NCBI GenBank assembly: GCA_002840765.1
Contig: PHCE01000002.1
Span: 310,001-374,000, forward strand
DNA length: 64,000 nucleotides
Source: Betaproteobacteria bacterium HGW-Betaproteobacteria-7
GTDB taxonomy: Bacteria; Pseudomonadota; Gammaproteobacteria; Burkholderiales; Rhodocyclaceae
Direction of reading: 5' to 3'
Shown piece by piece: positions 36,451 to 45,161 of this stretch. Position 1 is the first letter of the stretch; each line of letters starts with the position of its first letter. The position numbers and the translations under genes are program-made. The notes under the pieces are model-generated. The model was given only the letters and a program-made list of their open reading frames with translations. It ran no database searches and was not told where the DNA came from.

Positions 36451-37176
36451 TTAGTCGTCCATCACCGCAGTGGTGTAGATTTCCTGCACGTCGTCCAGAT
36501 TTTCCAGGGCGTCGAGCAGCTTCTGCATTCTCACTGCATCTTCGCCGGTGAACTCGTTCTCGCCTTCCGGCTTCATCGTCACTTCGCCGAATTCCGGCTT
36601 GAAGCCAGCGGCTTCCAGGGCGTCCTTGACGGTAATGAAATCGGCCGGTGCCGTCAGCACCTCGATCGAACCATCGTCATTGGTATTTACATCGTCGGCG
36701 CCGGCCTCGATGGCGGCATCCATCAGCGCTGCCTCGTCGGTACCCGGGGCGAAGATCATCTGGCCGCAGTGCTTGAACTGGAAGGCCACGCAGCCGTCGG
36801 TGCCCATGTTGCCACCGTACTTGTTGAAGGCGTGACGCACTTCGGCGACCGTGCGGGTCTTGTTGTCGGTCAGACAGTCGACCATGATCGCCGCGCCGCC
36901 GATGCCGTAGCCTTCGTAGCGGATCTCGACGTAATCGACGCCTTCCAGCTCGCCAGTGCCCTTCTTGATGGCAGTGTCGATCTTGTCCTTGGGCATATTG
37001 ACGCCCTTGGCCTTGTCCACAGCCACGCGCAGGCGCGGATTGAAGCCCGGATCGCCGCCGCCCAATTTGGCGGCGACGGTGATTTCCTTGGCGATCTTGG
37101 AAAAGGCAGCGCCGCGCTTCTCGTCCTGGCGACCCTTACGGTGCTGGATATTGGCCCATTTGGAATGACCAGCCAT
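36451..37176 (-). CDS. yebC: YebC/PmpR family protein
   Basis: A 241-residue protein of the YebC/PmpR family, reported as a transcriptional regulator and more recently implicated in translation of proline-rich stretches. The N-terminus is the invariant [21 protein letters not shown], shown here as [15 protein letters not shown], followed by [20 protein letters not shown] and [20 protein letters not shown]. Length is standard. It is often near ruvC; here it lies about 1.5 kb upstream of ruvC on the same strand. Confidence 0.95.
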   Translation of the reverse strand: MAGHSKWANIQHRKGRQDEKRGAAFSKIAKEITVAAKLGGGDPGFNPRLRVAVDKAKGVNMPKDKIDTAIKKGTGELEGVDYVEIRYEGYGIGGAAIMVDCLTDNKTRTVAEVRHAFNKYGGNMGTDGCVAFQFKHCGQMIFAPGTDEAALMDAAIEAGADDVNTNDDGSIEVLTAPADFITVKDALEAAGFKPEFGEVTMKPEGENEFTGEDAVRMQKLLDALENLDDVQEIYTTAVMDD

Positions 37177-37314
37177 GATGATTTCCCGAATGCAGATAAC
37201 GAAGAAGGCGAGATTTTACCCGGCCGAAGGCTTCCCGTCAGGCCGGCATAAGCCCACCGCATGCGGGGCGGCATTGCTAGAATGCCCGAACAATTTTCCC
37301 AGGAGCCCGCCGCC

Positions 37315-38928
37315 ATGTCCGAACCCCTGTATCTCGCCAAGTCCGAAGACGCGTACCCGGCACTGCTACCGCAGATGGCCAATCGCCATGGGCTGATTAC
37401 CGGCGCCACCGGCACCGGCAAGACGATCACCCTGCAGTCGATTGCCGAACGCCTGTCGTTCGCGGGCGTGCCGGTGTTCATGGCTGACGTCAAGGGCGAC
37501 CTCTCGGGCATGGGTGCCGTCGGCAATCCCTCGGAGAAGCTGTTGAAGCGCATTGCCGAGCTTGGCCTCGAAGGCTTCCAGCCCTACGCCAACCCGGTTG
37601 CCTTCTGGGACGTCTTCGGCCAGGGCGGCGTACCGGTGCGCGCCACCGTTTCCGACATGGGGCCGCTGCTGCTGGCACGCCTGCTCAACCTCAACGATAC
37701 GCAGACCGGCGTGCTGCAACTTGTCTTCAAGATCGCCGACGATCAGGGCCTGTTGCTGCTCGATCTCAAGGATCTGCGCGCCATGATCCAGCACGTCGGC
37801 GATAACGCCAAGACCTTCACCACCGAATACGGTAACGTCTCGGCCGCCTCCATCGGCGCCATTCAACGCGGCCTGCTGGGGCTCGACGAGCAGGGTGGCG
37901 ACCTGTTCTTCGGCGAGCCGATGCTCGACATTCACGATCTGATGAAGGTGGATGAAAACGGCCGCGGCATCATCAACGTCATGGCCGCCGACAAGCTGAT
38001 CCACGCCCCGGCCCTCTATTCCACCTTCCTCCTCTGGCTGCTCGCCGAACTTTTCGAACAACTGCCGGAAGCCGGCGACCTCGACAAGCCGAAACTGGTG
38101 TTCTTCTTCGACGAGGCCCATCTGCTCTTCTCGGACGCGCCGCAGGCACTGGTGGACAAGGTCGAGCAGGTGGTCCGCCTGATCCGCTCGAAGGGCGTCG
38201 GCGTCTTCTTCGTCACGCAGAACCCGCTCGACGTCCCGGAAAAAATCCTCGGCCAGCTCGGCAACCGCGTCCAGCACGCCCTGCGCGCCTTCACCCCACG
38301 CGACCAGAAGGCCGTGCAGGCGGCAGCGCAGACCATGCGCGCCAATCCCAAGTTCGACGCGGCCACCGTCATCACCGAATTGGGCGTCGGTGAGGCGCTG
38401 GTTTCCTTCCTCGACGAAAAAGGCCGGCCGAACGTCGTCGAACGGGCGCTGATTTTCCCGCCGGCCTCGCGCTTCGGCCCGCTGACCGATGGCGAACGCC
38501 AGGCCATCATTCAGGCCTCGCCGATGCTCGCCACCTACGGCCAGGGCATCGACCGTGAATCCGCCTACGAGGCCCTGCGTGGCCAACCGGCCAACAAGCC
38601 GGCGGCCCCCGGCGCCATTCCCGCCCCGCCGGCCGGCAGCGACCAGAATGCCTGGGGCAACACCACTGCCAGCACCCCGCGCCCGGCACCCGAGCCGCAG
38701 CAACGGCAACAACCCGCCCCCGCCCCGCAGGCAAGTGGTGGCGGTCTGCTCGACGCACTCGGCGGCATGTTGACCGGCACTACCGGCCCGCGCGGCGGCC
38801 GCCGCGAAGGCGTGCTTGAATCGGCCGCGAAGAGCGCCGCCCGCGGCATGGCCGGCACCGTCGGCCGGGCCGTCGGTCAACAGATCCTGCGCGGCATCCT
38901 CGGCTCGATGCTCGGCGGCAAGCGCTGA
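37315..38928 (+). CDS. yjgR: HerA/VirB4-like ATPase, DUF853 (YjgR)
   Basis: A 537-residue predicted P-loop ATPase of the DUF853 family. Walker A is [12 protein letters not shown] (about residues 29-40), Walker B is [17 protein letters not shown], and the family region [13 protein letters not shown] is intact. The C-terminal ~110 residues are low-complexity Pro/Ala/Gln followed by a Gly/Arg-rich tail ending GSMLGGKR. The ATG at 37315 follows AGGAG. The role is unknown; HerA relatives translocate DNA, but YjgR has no established function. Confidence 0.87.
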   Translation: MSEPLYLAKSEDAYPALLPQMANRHGLITGATGTGKTITLQSIAERLSFAGVPVFMADVKGDLSGMGAVGNPSEKLLKRIAELGLEGFQPYANPVAFWDVFGQGGVPVRATVSDMGPLLLARLLNLNDTQTGVLQLVFKIADDQGLLLLDLKDLRAMIQHVGDNAKTFTTEYGNVSAASIGAIQRGLLGLDEQGGDLFFGEPMLDIHDLMKVDENGRGIINVMAADKLIHAPALYSTFLLWLLAELFEQLPEAGDLDKPKLVFFFDEAHLLFSDAPQALVDKVEQVVRLIRSKGVGVFFVTQNPLDVPEKILGQLGNRVQHALRAFTPRDQKAVQAAAQTMRANPKFDAATVITELGVGEALVSFLDEKGRPNVVERALIFPPASRFGPLTDGERQAIIQASPMLATYGQGIDRESAYEALRGQPANKPAAPGAIPAPPAGSDQNAWGNTTASTPRPAPEPQQRQQPAPAPQASGGGLLDALGGMLTGTTGPRGGRREGVLESAAKSAARGMAGTVGRAVGQQILRGILGSMLGGKR

Positions 38929-38935
38929 GCCGGAC

Positions 38936-39853
38936 TCACGCCCCGGCTACCGACCGGGGCGCTAGCCGGCCGTGGCGCAACCAGTCAACTGACTCCTGCC
39001 ACAGCGTGTCGCGGAAGCGGCTATTGAAATAGCCAAAATGGCCGATGCTCTCGACGCCAATACTGGCCGGCGCAATGCGCACATGCTGGCGGCGGGCGTT
39101 ATGGTAATAGGCGAGTAGGCGGTCGAGTGCCGCCGGCGTGCCGAAGGGATCATCTTCCAGGCCGATCGCCAGCAGATCGCCGCGCATGGCGGCAAAATGC
39201 CGCAGCGGGTCATCGCCCGGCCGCTGCCAGCGGCGGTAGGCCTCTTCCAGCGAAGCCGGGCGGCGCGCCCATTCCCAGGCGGCGCCGGCCGGCAGGTCTT
39301 CATGCCAACCCAGGCGACGAGCCGGGAAATAGCCGCAGGCCGCGGTCAATAACGGCATCAGCAGGTGCCAGCGCAGCCACATCAGCGGCTTGCCCGGTCC
39401 GTAGTCGCGCCAATAGGCGTACTGCGCACCGACCGTCAGCGCCCGATTGACCAATCCGGCCGATGGTGCCAACCCCAACAACAAGCCGCCGATGCTGTGC
39501 CCGACCAGATACAACGGCCGTCCGGGGAAAGTCCGCCGGGCGTGGCGCAAGGCCGCGTCGCAGTCGTAACGGCCCCAGTCAAGCTTGGTGATGTGCTTCC
39601 AGCGGCGCAGGCTGCCGTGGCGCGAGGCGCCGATGCCCCGGTAGTCGTAGGTCAGCGCCGCCAGGCCGTGTTCGGCGAGGAAGGCAGCGTAGCGATGGTA
39701 GTACTCGGCTTTGACCGCCGTCGCCGGATTGATCACCACCACCGCCTCGGGCTCGCCAACAGCCGGCCACATATGGGCGGCCAGCCGGTAGCCGTCAGCC
39801 GCCATGAGTTCCAGCGCCTGCGGCATCGCCAGTTGCGGCGACCGGGCGTTCAT
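38936..39853 (-). CDS. alpha/beta hydrolase
   Basis: A 305-residue alpha/beta-hydrolase-fold protein. The nucleophile elbow is LVGHSIGGLLLGLAP (GHSIGG, Ser at about residue 125), the strand/oxyanion region is INPATAVKAEYYHRYAAFL, and a late histidine lies in SIGHFGYFNSRF, giving a plausible Ser-Asp-His triad. YDYRGIGASRHGSL is also typical. The ATG at 39853 overlaps the stop of the DUF2917 gene (ATGA); the longer frame overlaps that gene completely and is rejected. No signal peptide. The substrate is unknown. Confidence 0.83.
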   Translation of the reverse strand: MNARSPQLAMPQALELMAADGYRLAAHMWPAVGEPEAVVVINPATAVKAEYYHRYAAFLAEHGLAALTYDYRGIGASRHGSLRRWKHITKLDWGRYDCDAALRHARRTFPGRPLYLVGHSIGGLLLGLAPSAGLVNRALTVGAQYAYWRDYGPGKPLMWLRWHLLMPLLTAACGYFPARRLGWHEDLPAGAAWEWARRPASLEEAYRRWQRPGDDPLRHFAAMRGDLLAIGLEDDPFGTPAALDRLLAYYHNARRQHVRIAPASIGVESIGHFGYFNSRFRDTLWQESVDWLRHGRLAPRSVAGA

Positions 39854-40107
39854 GCCGTCGCTCCCGGCCGACTGCAGACGCTGAGACGCGCGCCGGCCAG
39901 CGTGGACAGCACGATCTCGACGCCGGGCCGCAAGAGCCAGTCTTCGCCGGCGACGAGGATGTTGTCGCCGGTGCTGCCGCTTTCGGTCAGCCAAACTTCG
40001 CCTGACTCGCAACGCAGCTGGCCGCTGCCGCGAACACGCAGGGTTTCGCAGCACTGTAGCGATACGCGCAACGGAACGTCATTGACCGCTTGCAGGATCG
40101 GTCGCAT
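39850..40107 (-). CDS. DUF2917 protein
   Basis: An 85-residue cupin-like beta-strand protein of the DUF2917 family, recognised by the sequence LRVRGSGQLRCESGEVWLTESG and GEDWLLRPGVEIVL. The ATG at 40107 has GGAGGATAGGA before it. It is co-translated with the alpha/beta hydrolase and is divergent from a LysR regulator that probably controls both, since DUF2917 genes are often beside GcvA-like LysR genes. Confidence 0.75.
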   Translation of the reverse strand: MRPILQAVNDVPLRVSLQCCETLRVRGSGQLRCESGEVWLTESGSTGDNILVAGEDWLLRPGVEIVLSTLAGARLSVCSRPGATA

Positions 40108-40140
40108 GTTCCTATCCTCCATTCACGATGTTCATAAATA

Positions 40141-40156
40141 CCGGAATCCTTTCCGG
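40141..40156. promoter_or_regulatory. inverted repeat in the hydrolase/LysR divergent region
   Basis: CCGGAA-TCCT-TTCCGG is a perfect 6-bp inverted repeat with a 4-base spacer, 34 bases upstream of the DUF2917 start and about 85 bases upstream of the first LysR gene. It is a candidate LysR binding site. Confidence 0.4.
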
Positions 40157-40240
40157 CCCACGACGTCAATGTATTAGCCATAGGTGGCATGTAACAAACG
40201 AATATTCGGCATCTATTTCATGCAAGAAACGCATAACTTA

Positions 40241-41164
40241 ATGATCTTCAACCTGCGCAACCTGCCACCGCTCGACCCACTCAAGGGCTTCGTTGCGGCC
40301 GCCCGCCACGCCAGCTTCACCAAGGCCGGCGAAGCGCTGTTCCTGACCCAGTCGGCGATCAGCCGCCAAGTGCAGGCGTTGGAAGGCCAGCTCGGCGTAC
40401 CGCTGTTCCGGCGCAGCACCCGGCAACTGCAACTGACGCCGGAAGGCGAGATCCTCTATCGTGCCGCGCTCGCCGCCTTCGCCGAACTCAACGATGCTGT
40501 CCGCCAGATCGCCGCGCCGCGCCGGCCAGCCGGTGTGAGCATCTCGACCTCCATCGGTTTTGCCGCGCTGTGGCTGGTGCCGCGCCTGTCCAGCTTCCAG
40601 GAGGCGCACCCGGACATCGCCGTGCGCCTGTCGGCCGACAACCGCGCCGTCGATCTCGAGCGCGACGATGTCGACCTGGCCATCCGCTATTGCGCCCCCG
40701 GCGACGCCCCGGCCGGCAGCCACAAACTGTTCACTGAAGCCCTGCTGCCAGTCGTCGGTCCCGGCCTGCGCAGCCAGTTGCCGGCCGCCGCCAGACTCGA
40801 CCACGACACCCTCGGCCAGCTGACCCTGCTCGCCTTCGAAGACGCCATCGCCCACCCGTGGTTCGCCTGGAACAACTGGCTGCAACCGCTCGGCCTCAAT
40901 GCCGGGCAGGCCCGCGGCCATTTGCAGTTCAACCACTACGACCAGTGCATCGCCGCGGCGGTGGCCGGGCAGGGCGTCGCCCTCGGTCGTGAACCGCTGA
41001 TCCGCGACCACCTCGCCGACGGCCGGCTGCTCGCGCTGGCGCCAACGCGGCCGGTGCCCGAACGCGCCTACTATTTGCTGGCCGGCGACACGGCCAATGA
41101 ACCCGCCGTTGCCGCCTTCACCGCCTGGCTGCTGGGCCAGGCCGATACGCCGTCGGAAACCTGA
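40241..41164 (+). CDS. GcvA-like LysR family regulator, first of a tandem pair
   Basis: A LysR-type transcription factor with an N-terminal winged helix-turn-helix (FVAAARHASFTKAGEALFLTQSAISRQVQALE) and a C-terminal effector-binding domain of the GcvA type (DVDLAIRYCAPGD, LLAFEDAIAHPWFAWNNWL). I place the start at 40241 (MIFNLRNLPPLDPLKGF, 307 residues), but 40220 and 40184 (GTG) are possible; none has a good ribosome binding site. It is divergent from the hydrolase/DUF2917 pair and two bases upstream of a second LysR gene. The effector is unknown. Confidence 0.83.
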   Translation: MIFNLRNLPPLDPLKGFVAAARHASFTKAGEALFLTQSAISRQVQALEGQLGVPLFRRSTRQLQLTPEGEILYRAALAAFAELNDAVRQIAAPRRPAGVSISTSIGFAALWLVPRLSSFQEAHPDIAVRLSADNRAVDLERDDVDLAIRYCAPGDAPAGSHKLFTEALLPVVGPGLRSQLPAAARLDHDTLGQLTLLAFEDAIAHPWFAWNNWLQPLGLNAGQARGHLQFNHYDQCIAAAVAGQGVALGREPLIRDHLADGRLLALAPTRPVPERAYYLLAGDTANEPAVAAFTAWLLGQADTPSET

Positions 41165-41166
41165 CC

Positions 41167-42033
41167 ATGCGCGACCTGCCGCCGCTGCACACCCTGCCCG
41201 CTTTCGAAGCCGCCGCCCGTCTCGGCAGCTTCCTCGCCGCCGCCGAGGTATTGCACCTGACGCCTTCGGCGATCAGCCACCGCATCCGCCTGCTCGAAGA
41301 GCACCTCGGCCAGCCGCTGTTCGAACGCCGCCACCGCGCCGTTGCCCTGACCCCGGCCGGCCGCCGCTTCCTGGCCGTGGTCCGCGACAGTCTGCTGCGC
41401 CTCGACGAGGCCAGCGCCCTGCTGCGTGCGCCGCAACGCGAACGCCTGCGCCTGTCGGCGGCGCCGGCGCTGGGCAGCCAGTGGCTGGTCGGCCGCATCG
41501 CCACCTACCAGGAAAAGCACCCCGACCTCGAATTCGTCATTGGCAGCGCCACCGGCCTCGGCCCGCTGCTCGCCGGCGAAGCCGACATCGGCTTGCGCTA
41601 CGGCGAGGAGGAATGGCCCGGGCTACTCGCCTGGAAACTGTTCGAGGAGCGCATCTTCCCGGTGTGCAACCCGGCGCTGGCCGGGCAACTGAGCACGCCG
41701 GCCGACCTCGAACGCCAGCGCCTGCTGCGCCACCCGCTGCTCTCCTGGCAGCGCTGGTTCGCCGCCGCCGGATTGAAGCGCAACGATCCGACCCACGGCC
41801 CGCTCTATGAGGATGCCCGGCTGATGCTCGAAGGCGCCGTTGTCGGCCACGGCATCGCCTTGATGGCCGGCAGCCTGGCCGCCCCCTACCTGGCCGACGG
41901 CCGTCTCGTCCGCCCCTTCGCCGAAGACTGCCCCGACCGCAGCTTCTACGTCGTCGCCCCGCCGGCGATTCAGGAGCGGCCAGCGGCGATGGCCTTCATC
42001 CGCTGGCTGGTGCGCAGCGCGCATGAGGCCTGA
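41167..42033 (+). CDS. GcvA-like LysR family regulator, second of a tandem pair
   Basis: A 288-residue LysR protein of the same subfamily as the preceding gene (MRDLPPLHTLPAFEAAARLGSFLAAAEVLHLTPSAISHR in parts). The effector domain keeps GSQWLVGRIATYQ, GEADIGLRYGEEEWPG and VVGHGIALMAGSLAAPYLADGRLV. It begins two bases after the first LysR stop, so both are made from one transcript and may form mixed complexes or act on the same targets. Target genes are unknown. Confidence 0.87.
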   Translation: MRDLPPLHTLPAFEAAARLGSFLAAAEVLHLTPSAISHRIRLLEEHLGQPLFERRHRAVALTPAGRRFLAVVRDSLLRLDEASALLRAPQRERLRLSAAPALGSQWLVGRIATYQEKHPDLEFVIGSATGLGPLLAGEADIGLRYGEEEWPGLLAWKLFEERIFPVCNPALAGQLSTPADLERQRLLRHPLLSWQRWFAAAGLKRNDPTHGPLYEDARLMLEGAVVGHGIALMAGSLAAPYLADGRLVRPFAEDCPDRSFYVVAPPAIQERPAAMAFIRWLVRSAHEA

Positions 42034-42186
42034 TGGGCAGACGAACAGATATTTGACATGCCCTAGCTTGCTGAAATCGCATACGCTGTAATGACCTGCT
42101 TGTCTGATCACGCAGCCATCTGAACATTTGCCGGCGACTTCGCGGCGACGCCATCGAATCGCCGCTCCGCAGAAGGGGAAGCATCC

Positions 42187-42528
42187 ATGGACCTTGTCTC
42201 AAGTGAACGCGAAAAGTCGGCAAAGACGCTGACGACGATCGTTTATGCCCTGTACGCAGCGTCTTACCTGATCGGCATCACCGCCATCGTGGCCATCATC
42301 ATCAATTACGTTAAAAAAGACGATGTTGCCGGCACCTTCACGGAAAGCCACTTCCGCTGGCAGATCCGGACCTTCTGGTTCGGCTTGCTATGGGGCGTGC
42401 TTGGCGCACTGACCTTCGTACTTGTGGTCGGCTGGTTCGTACTCGTTGCCGACGGCATCTGGATCATTTACCGCATCGTCAAAGGCTGGCTGCGCCTGAA
42501 CGACAACAAGGCGATGTACGCCGACTGA
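42187..42528 (+). CDS. DUF4870-like small membrane protein
   Basis: A 113-residue protein with three hydrophobic segments (about residues 16-42, 61-78 and 79-100) and the family stretch FTESHFRWQIRTFWFGLLWG. The ATG at 42187 has GGGGAAG eight bases upstream. A consensus -35 TTGACA occurs at 42053-42058 but without a convincing -10 at the right distance. The function is unknown. Confidence 0.78.
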   Translation: MDLVSSEREKSAKTLTTIVYALYAASYLIGITAIVAIIINYVKKDDVAGTFTESHFRWQIRTFWFGLLWGVLGALTFVLVVGWFVLVADGIWIIYRIVKGWLRLNDNKAMYAD

Positions 42529-42851
42529 ACCTCGGCTGTACGGCGCTGCGGAAGTACCCCCCGCGCCTAGCGGTAAAAATTTATCTCTAGTGCCTTCGGC
42601 GGAATACGTCCAGCTACTCGCGACCTGTGATTGGAAAATCCTCGCCCCGTGACATGAAAATAATTCATCTCATGTCGAGTCAATTCGTTTGAGCCCACCT
42701 CAAACCCGCCGCATTCTCTCCTCACCGCTCCTTTCCGTCTGCAGTCCGCCTACCCGGCACCAACTGCCCCCGGACCCCGCCGCGTCCACCCTTCGGCGCG
42801 CGCACCGCCGACCGCATCTGCGGCCGGCCCACGGATTTCAAGGAGAACATC
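42529..42851. other. intergenic region before ilvE, no gene recognised
   Basis: This 323-base stretch contains no credible gene. It is more AT-rich in the middle (about 42650-42690) where the short inverted repeat ATGAA-AATAA-TTCAT occurs, followed by a pyrimidine- and C-rich leader to ilvE. It probably carries the ilvE promoter and 5' leader. No attenuator hairpin or riboswitch could be supported. Confidence 0.6.
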
Positions 42852-43766
42852 ATGCAAGACCGCGACGGTTTTATCTGGCTGGACGGGCAGTGGCTGCCCT
42901 GGCGCGAGGCGAAGGTGCACGTGCTGACCCATACCCTGCATTACGGCTACGGCTGCTTCGAGGGCCTGCGCGCCTACGCGACGGCGGACCGGCCGGCGAT
43001 CTTCCGGCTTGACGAGCATTTGAAGCGGCTGGCCGATTCGGCGCACATCCTGGCTATCGACCTACCTTACGACCGTGACGCGCTGGCCGAGGCCTGCCGC
43101 GAAGCGGTGACGCGCAACAAGCTGGACAGCGCCTACATCAGGCCGCTGGTCTTTCTCGGCGCCGAGAAGCTGGGCGTCGATCCGGCTGGAGCGGCGACAC
43201 ATGTGATGGTCGCCGCCTGGTCGTGGGGTGCCTATCTCGGCGGCAAGGCGCTGGAGGAGGGCATCCGCGTGCGGGTCTCGTCCTACGCACGGCATCATCC
43301 CAACGTGCAGATGTGCCGGGCCAAGGCCATCTCGATGTACGCCAACTCCATCCTCGCCGTGCGTGAGGCGCGGCGCGACGGTTACGACGAAGCGCTGCTG
43401 CTCGATACCGAAGGCTACGTCGCCGAGGGTTCCAGCGAGAACCTGTTCCTGGTCCGCGACGGCGAATTGCTGCAGCCGGAGACCACCTCGGCGCTCGACG
43501 GCATCACCCGGCGCACGGTGTGCACGCTGGCCGCCGAGGCCGGGCTGAGCGTGCGCAGCCAGCGGATCACCCGCGACGAGCTATATTGCGCCGACGAGGT
43601 TTTCCTGACCGGTACGGCGGCGGAGATCACACCGGTGGTTGAGGTCGATCGCCGACGGATTGGCGACGGCCGGCCGGGGCCGGTGACGCGCGCCCTGCAG
43701 CAGCGCTTCTTCGCCTGCGTACGCGGCGAGGACGCCGGCCACGCCGACTGGCTGACGACCTGTTAA
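42852..43766 (+). CDS. ilvE: branched-chain amino acid aminotransferase
   Basis: A 304-residue PLP fold-type IV aminotransferase making leucine, isoleucine and valine from their 2-oxo acids. Hallmarks are FIWLDGQWLPWREAKVHVLTHTLHYG, the lysine that binds PLP in QMCRAKAISMYANSILA (Lys at about residue 159), EGSSENLFLVRDG and FLTGTAAEITPVVEVD. Length is standard. It is preceded by AAGGAGA at good spacing. It stands alone, converging on the TIR gene. Confidence 0.93.
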   Translation: MQDRDGFIWLDGQWLPWREAKVHVLTHTLHYGYGCFEGLRAYATADRPAIFRLDEHLKRLADSAHILAIDLPYDRDALAEACREAVTRNKLDSAYIRPLVFLGAEKLGVDPAGAATHVMVAAWSWGAYLGGKALEEGIRVRVSSYARHHPNVQMCRAKAISMYANSILAVREARRDGYDEALLLDTEGYVAEGSSENLFLVRDGELLQPETTSALDGITRRTVCTLAAEAGLSVRSQRITRDELYCADEVFLTGTAAEITPVVEVDRRRIGDGRPGPVTRALQQRFFACVRGEDAGHADWLTTC

Positions 43767-43822
43767 CCCGGGGCCGGGGTTCACTCCCCGGCTGCGCCGT
43801 CACCACCTGCCAATGAAAGGGA

Positions 43823-44785
43823 TCAGTTCGCTCGCCTCAGGGCAACGACCCCACTTTCACCACTGGCCGGGCTGCGGTATTGCCCGTTGAGCATCAAGCC
43901 GTCGGGACTGACCTGCATCAGCGCCTGATAGGGAACGCCATTGAGCGCGTATTCCAGCGCCAGCTGGTTGCCGTTGACCATGCCGGCGCCACTGACCGGG
44001 CCATGCACGCTGATGCCCTGGAAGGCCACCTGCACTCCTTGTTGCAGCAGGCGGTAGTTGCCACCCTCGGCATCCTGCCAGTTGCCGGTCAGGTTGATGG
44101 CGGCGACAGCCGGCAGCGCGCCGTTGCCATATTGCCCACCCTGGCCGCTGATAACCGGCGGCATCATCTCCTCGCCGTTGTCTTCCAGATCGACCGCAGC
44201 AGCGACCAAGAGGAACAGGATGCCGCCGCCGAGCGCCCATTTCTTCCAGCCGCCAGCCTTGGCCGGACTGACCGGCGGCGCCGGGACCGGGTCGCCGCCG
44301 TCATCAGGCACCGGCGAGGGCAGGTCGAGGGCCTTGATCACGGTTTCCAGCAGTTTCGAGACATCGAACTCCCAACGCTTGTCGGTCAGTTCGATGGCAT
44401 TGCGCCTGGCCAGCTGCTTCAAGTCGTCGGGTAGCTGGTCGGCGGCCGGCATCTCCGCCCCTTCGACGAGAACCGGGATGACTCGCACATTGCTGCTGCC
44501 GAGGGCGCTGGCGATTTCCAGACGGATGAAATCATCCGGGTCCTCAAGGCGCCGCCGCCCGGCCGCATTGGTGACATTCAGCCAGCGCGGGCCAATGATC
44601 GCCAGGAGGATGCCGCAGGAGCGCAGGGCGCGGTCGATCGCCTCGACGAAATCGACGCCAGGCTCGATGGTCTCGACATCACGGAAAATGCGCACCGAGC
44701 GCAGGTGCTCACGCAGATGATCGGCCAGTCGCCCGGCGGCGCTCTGACTGTCCTGACGGCGGTAGCTGATGAAGATGCCTTTCAT
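43823..44785 (-). CDS. TIR domain protein with transmembrane anchor and C-terminal beta-rich domain
   Basis: A 320-residue protein. Residues 1-150 form a bacterial TIR domain: MKGIFISYRRQDSQSAAGRL, RIFRDVETIEPGVDFVEAI, GILLAIIGPRWLN, and DDFIRLEIASAL, where Glu90 aligns with the catalytic Glu of TIR NADases. A Pro-rich linker (155-178) leads to a short membrane segment (182-199, WALGGGILFLLVAAAVDL). Residues 228-320 are a beta-rich domain (NLTGNWQDAEGGNYRLLQQG...) predicted outside the cytoplasm. The ATG at 44785 has GGAGGGACG upstream. No defence partner is adjacent. NADase activity is inferred only from the Glu. Confidence 0.82.
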   Translation of the reverse strand: MKGIFISYRRQDSQSAAGRLADHLREHLRSVRIFRDVETIEPGVDFVEAIDRALRSCGILLAIIGPRWLNVTNAAGRRRLEDPDDFIRLEIASALGSSNVRVIPVLVEGAEMPAADQLPDDLKQLARRNAIELTDKRWEFDVSKLLETVIKALDLPSPVPDDGGDPVPAPPVSPAKAGGWKKWALGGGILFLLVAAAVDLEDNGEEMMPPVISGQGGQYGNGALPAVAAINLTGNWQDAEGGNYRLLQQGVQVAFQGISVHGPVSGAGMVNGNQLALEYALNGVPYQALMQVSPDGLMLNGQYRSPASGESGVVALRRAN

Positions 44786-44855
44786 GTCTGCGTCCCTCCT
44801 CCGTGCCCAGAATAGCAACAGTTTGAGCGGCTGGCGACGCGGACGTTCGCGGCGC

Positions 44856-45161
44856 CTAGAACTTCTCCGGGCGCAGCACCTCGACGTCGTGGAGGAAGCC
44901 GATCATTGCGTAATCGCGGTAGTAGGTGGCCTGCAGGTGGGCAAGCAGGCTCTCCGCCTGGCTACGCGGGCAGATCACCTCGATGCGGATGTTGGCTGCC
45001 TCCTGCCAGCTGGCGTCGCGCACGCCACGGCCGCCCTTGCCGCGAGCGTCGGAAATGGTGAAGCCGCGGATGCCGTGCAGGGTGAAATCGCGCATCAGGC
45101 GGGTTTCCAGCGCGGCTTCGGTGATGATGGTGAGCAGGGTGCGCTTTTCGAGTTCGGTCAT
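44856..45161 (-). CDS. sbtB: PII-like protein associated with SbtA
   Basis: A 101-residue protein with the PII fold pattern: LLTIITEAALETRLMRDFTLHGIRGFTISDARG, the T-loop-like GKGGRGVRDASWQEAANIRIEVICP, and AESLLAHLQATYY. Its ATG overlaps the stop of the bicarbonate transporter gene (ATGA). Cyanobacterial SbtB binds adenine nucleotides and controls SbtA; the C-terminal redox Cys motif of some SbtB proteins is missing here (ends LRPEKF). The functional link to the transporter is inferred from the operon. Confidence 0.78.
   Translation of the reverse strand: MTELEKRTLLTIITEAALETRLMRDFTLHGIRGFTISDARGKGGRGVRDASWQEAANIRIEVICPRSQAESLLAHLQATYYRDYAMIGFLHDVEVLRPEKF

Noticed and set aside
42654-42692. 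12-residue open frame (MKIIHLMSSQFV) upstream of ilvE considered as a leader peptide
   Set aside because: Only two Ile, one Leu and one Val codon, no ribosome binding site and no terminator/antiterminator pair downstream.
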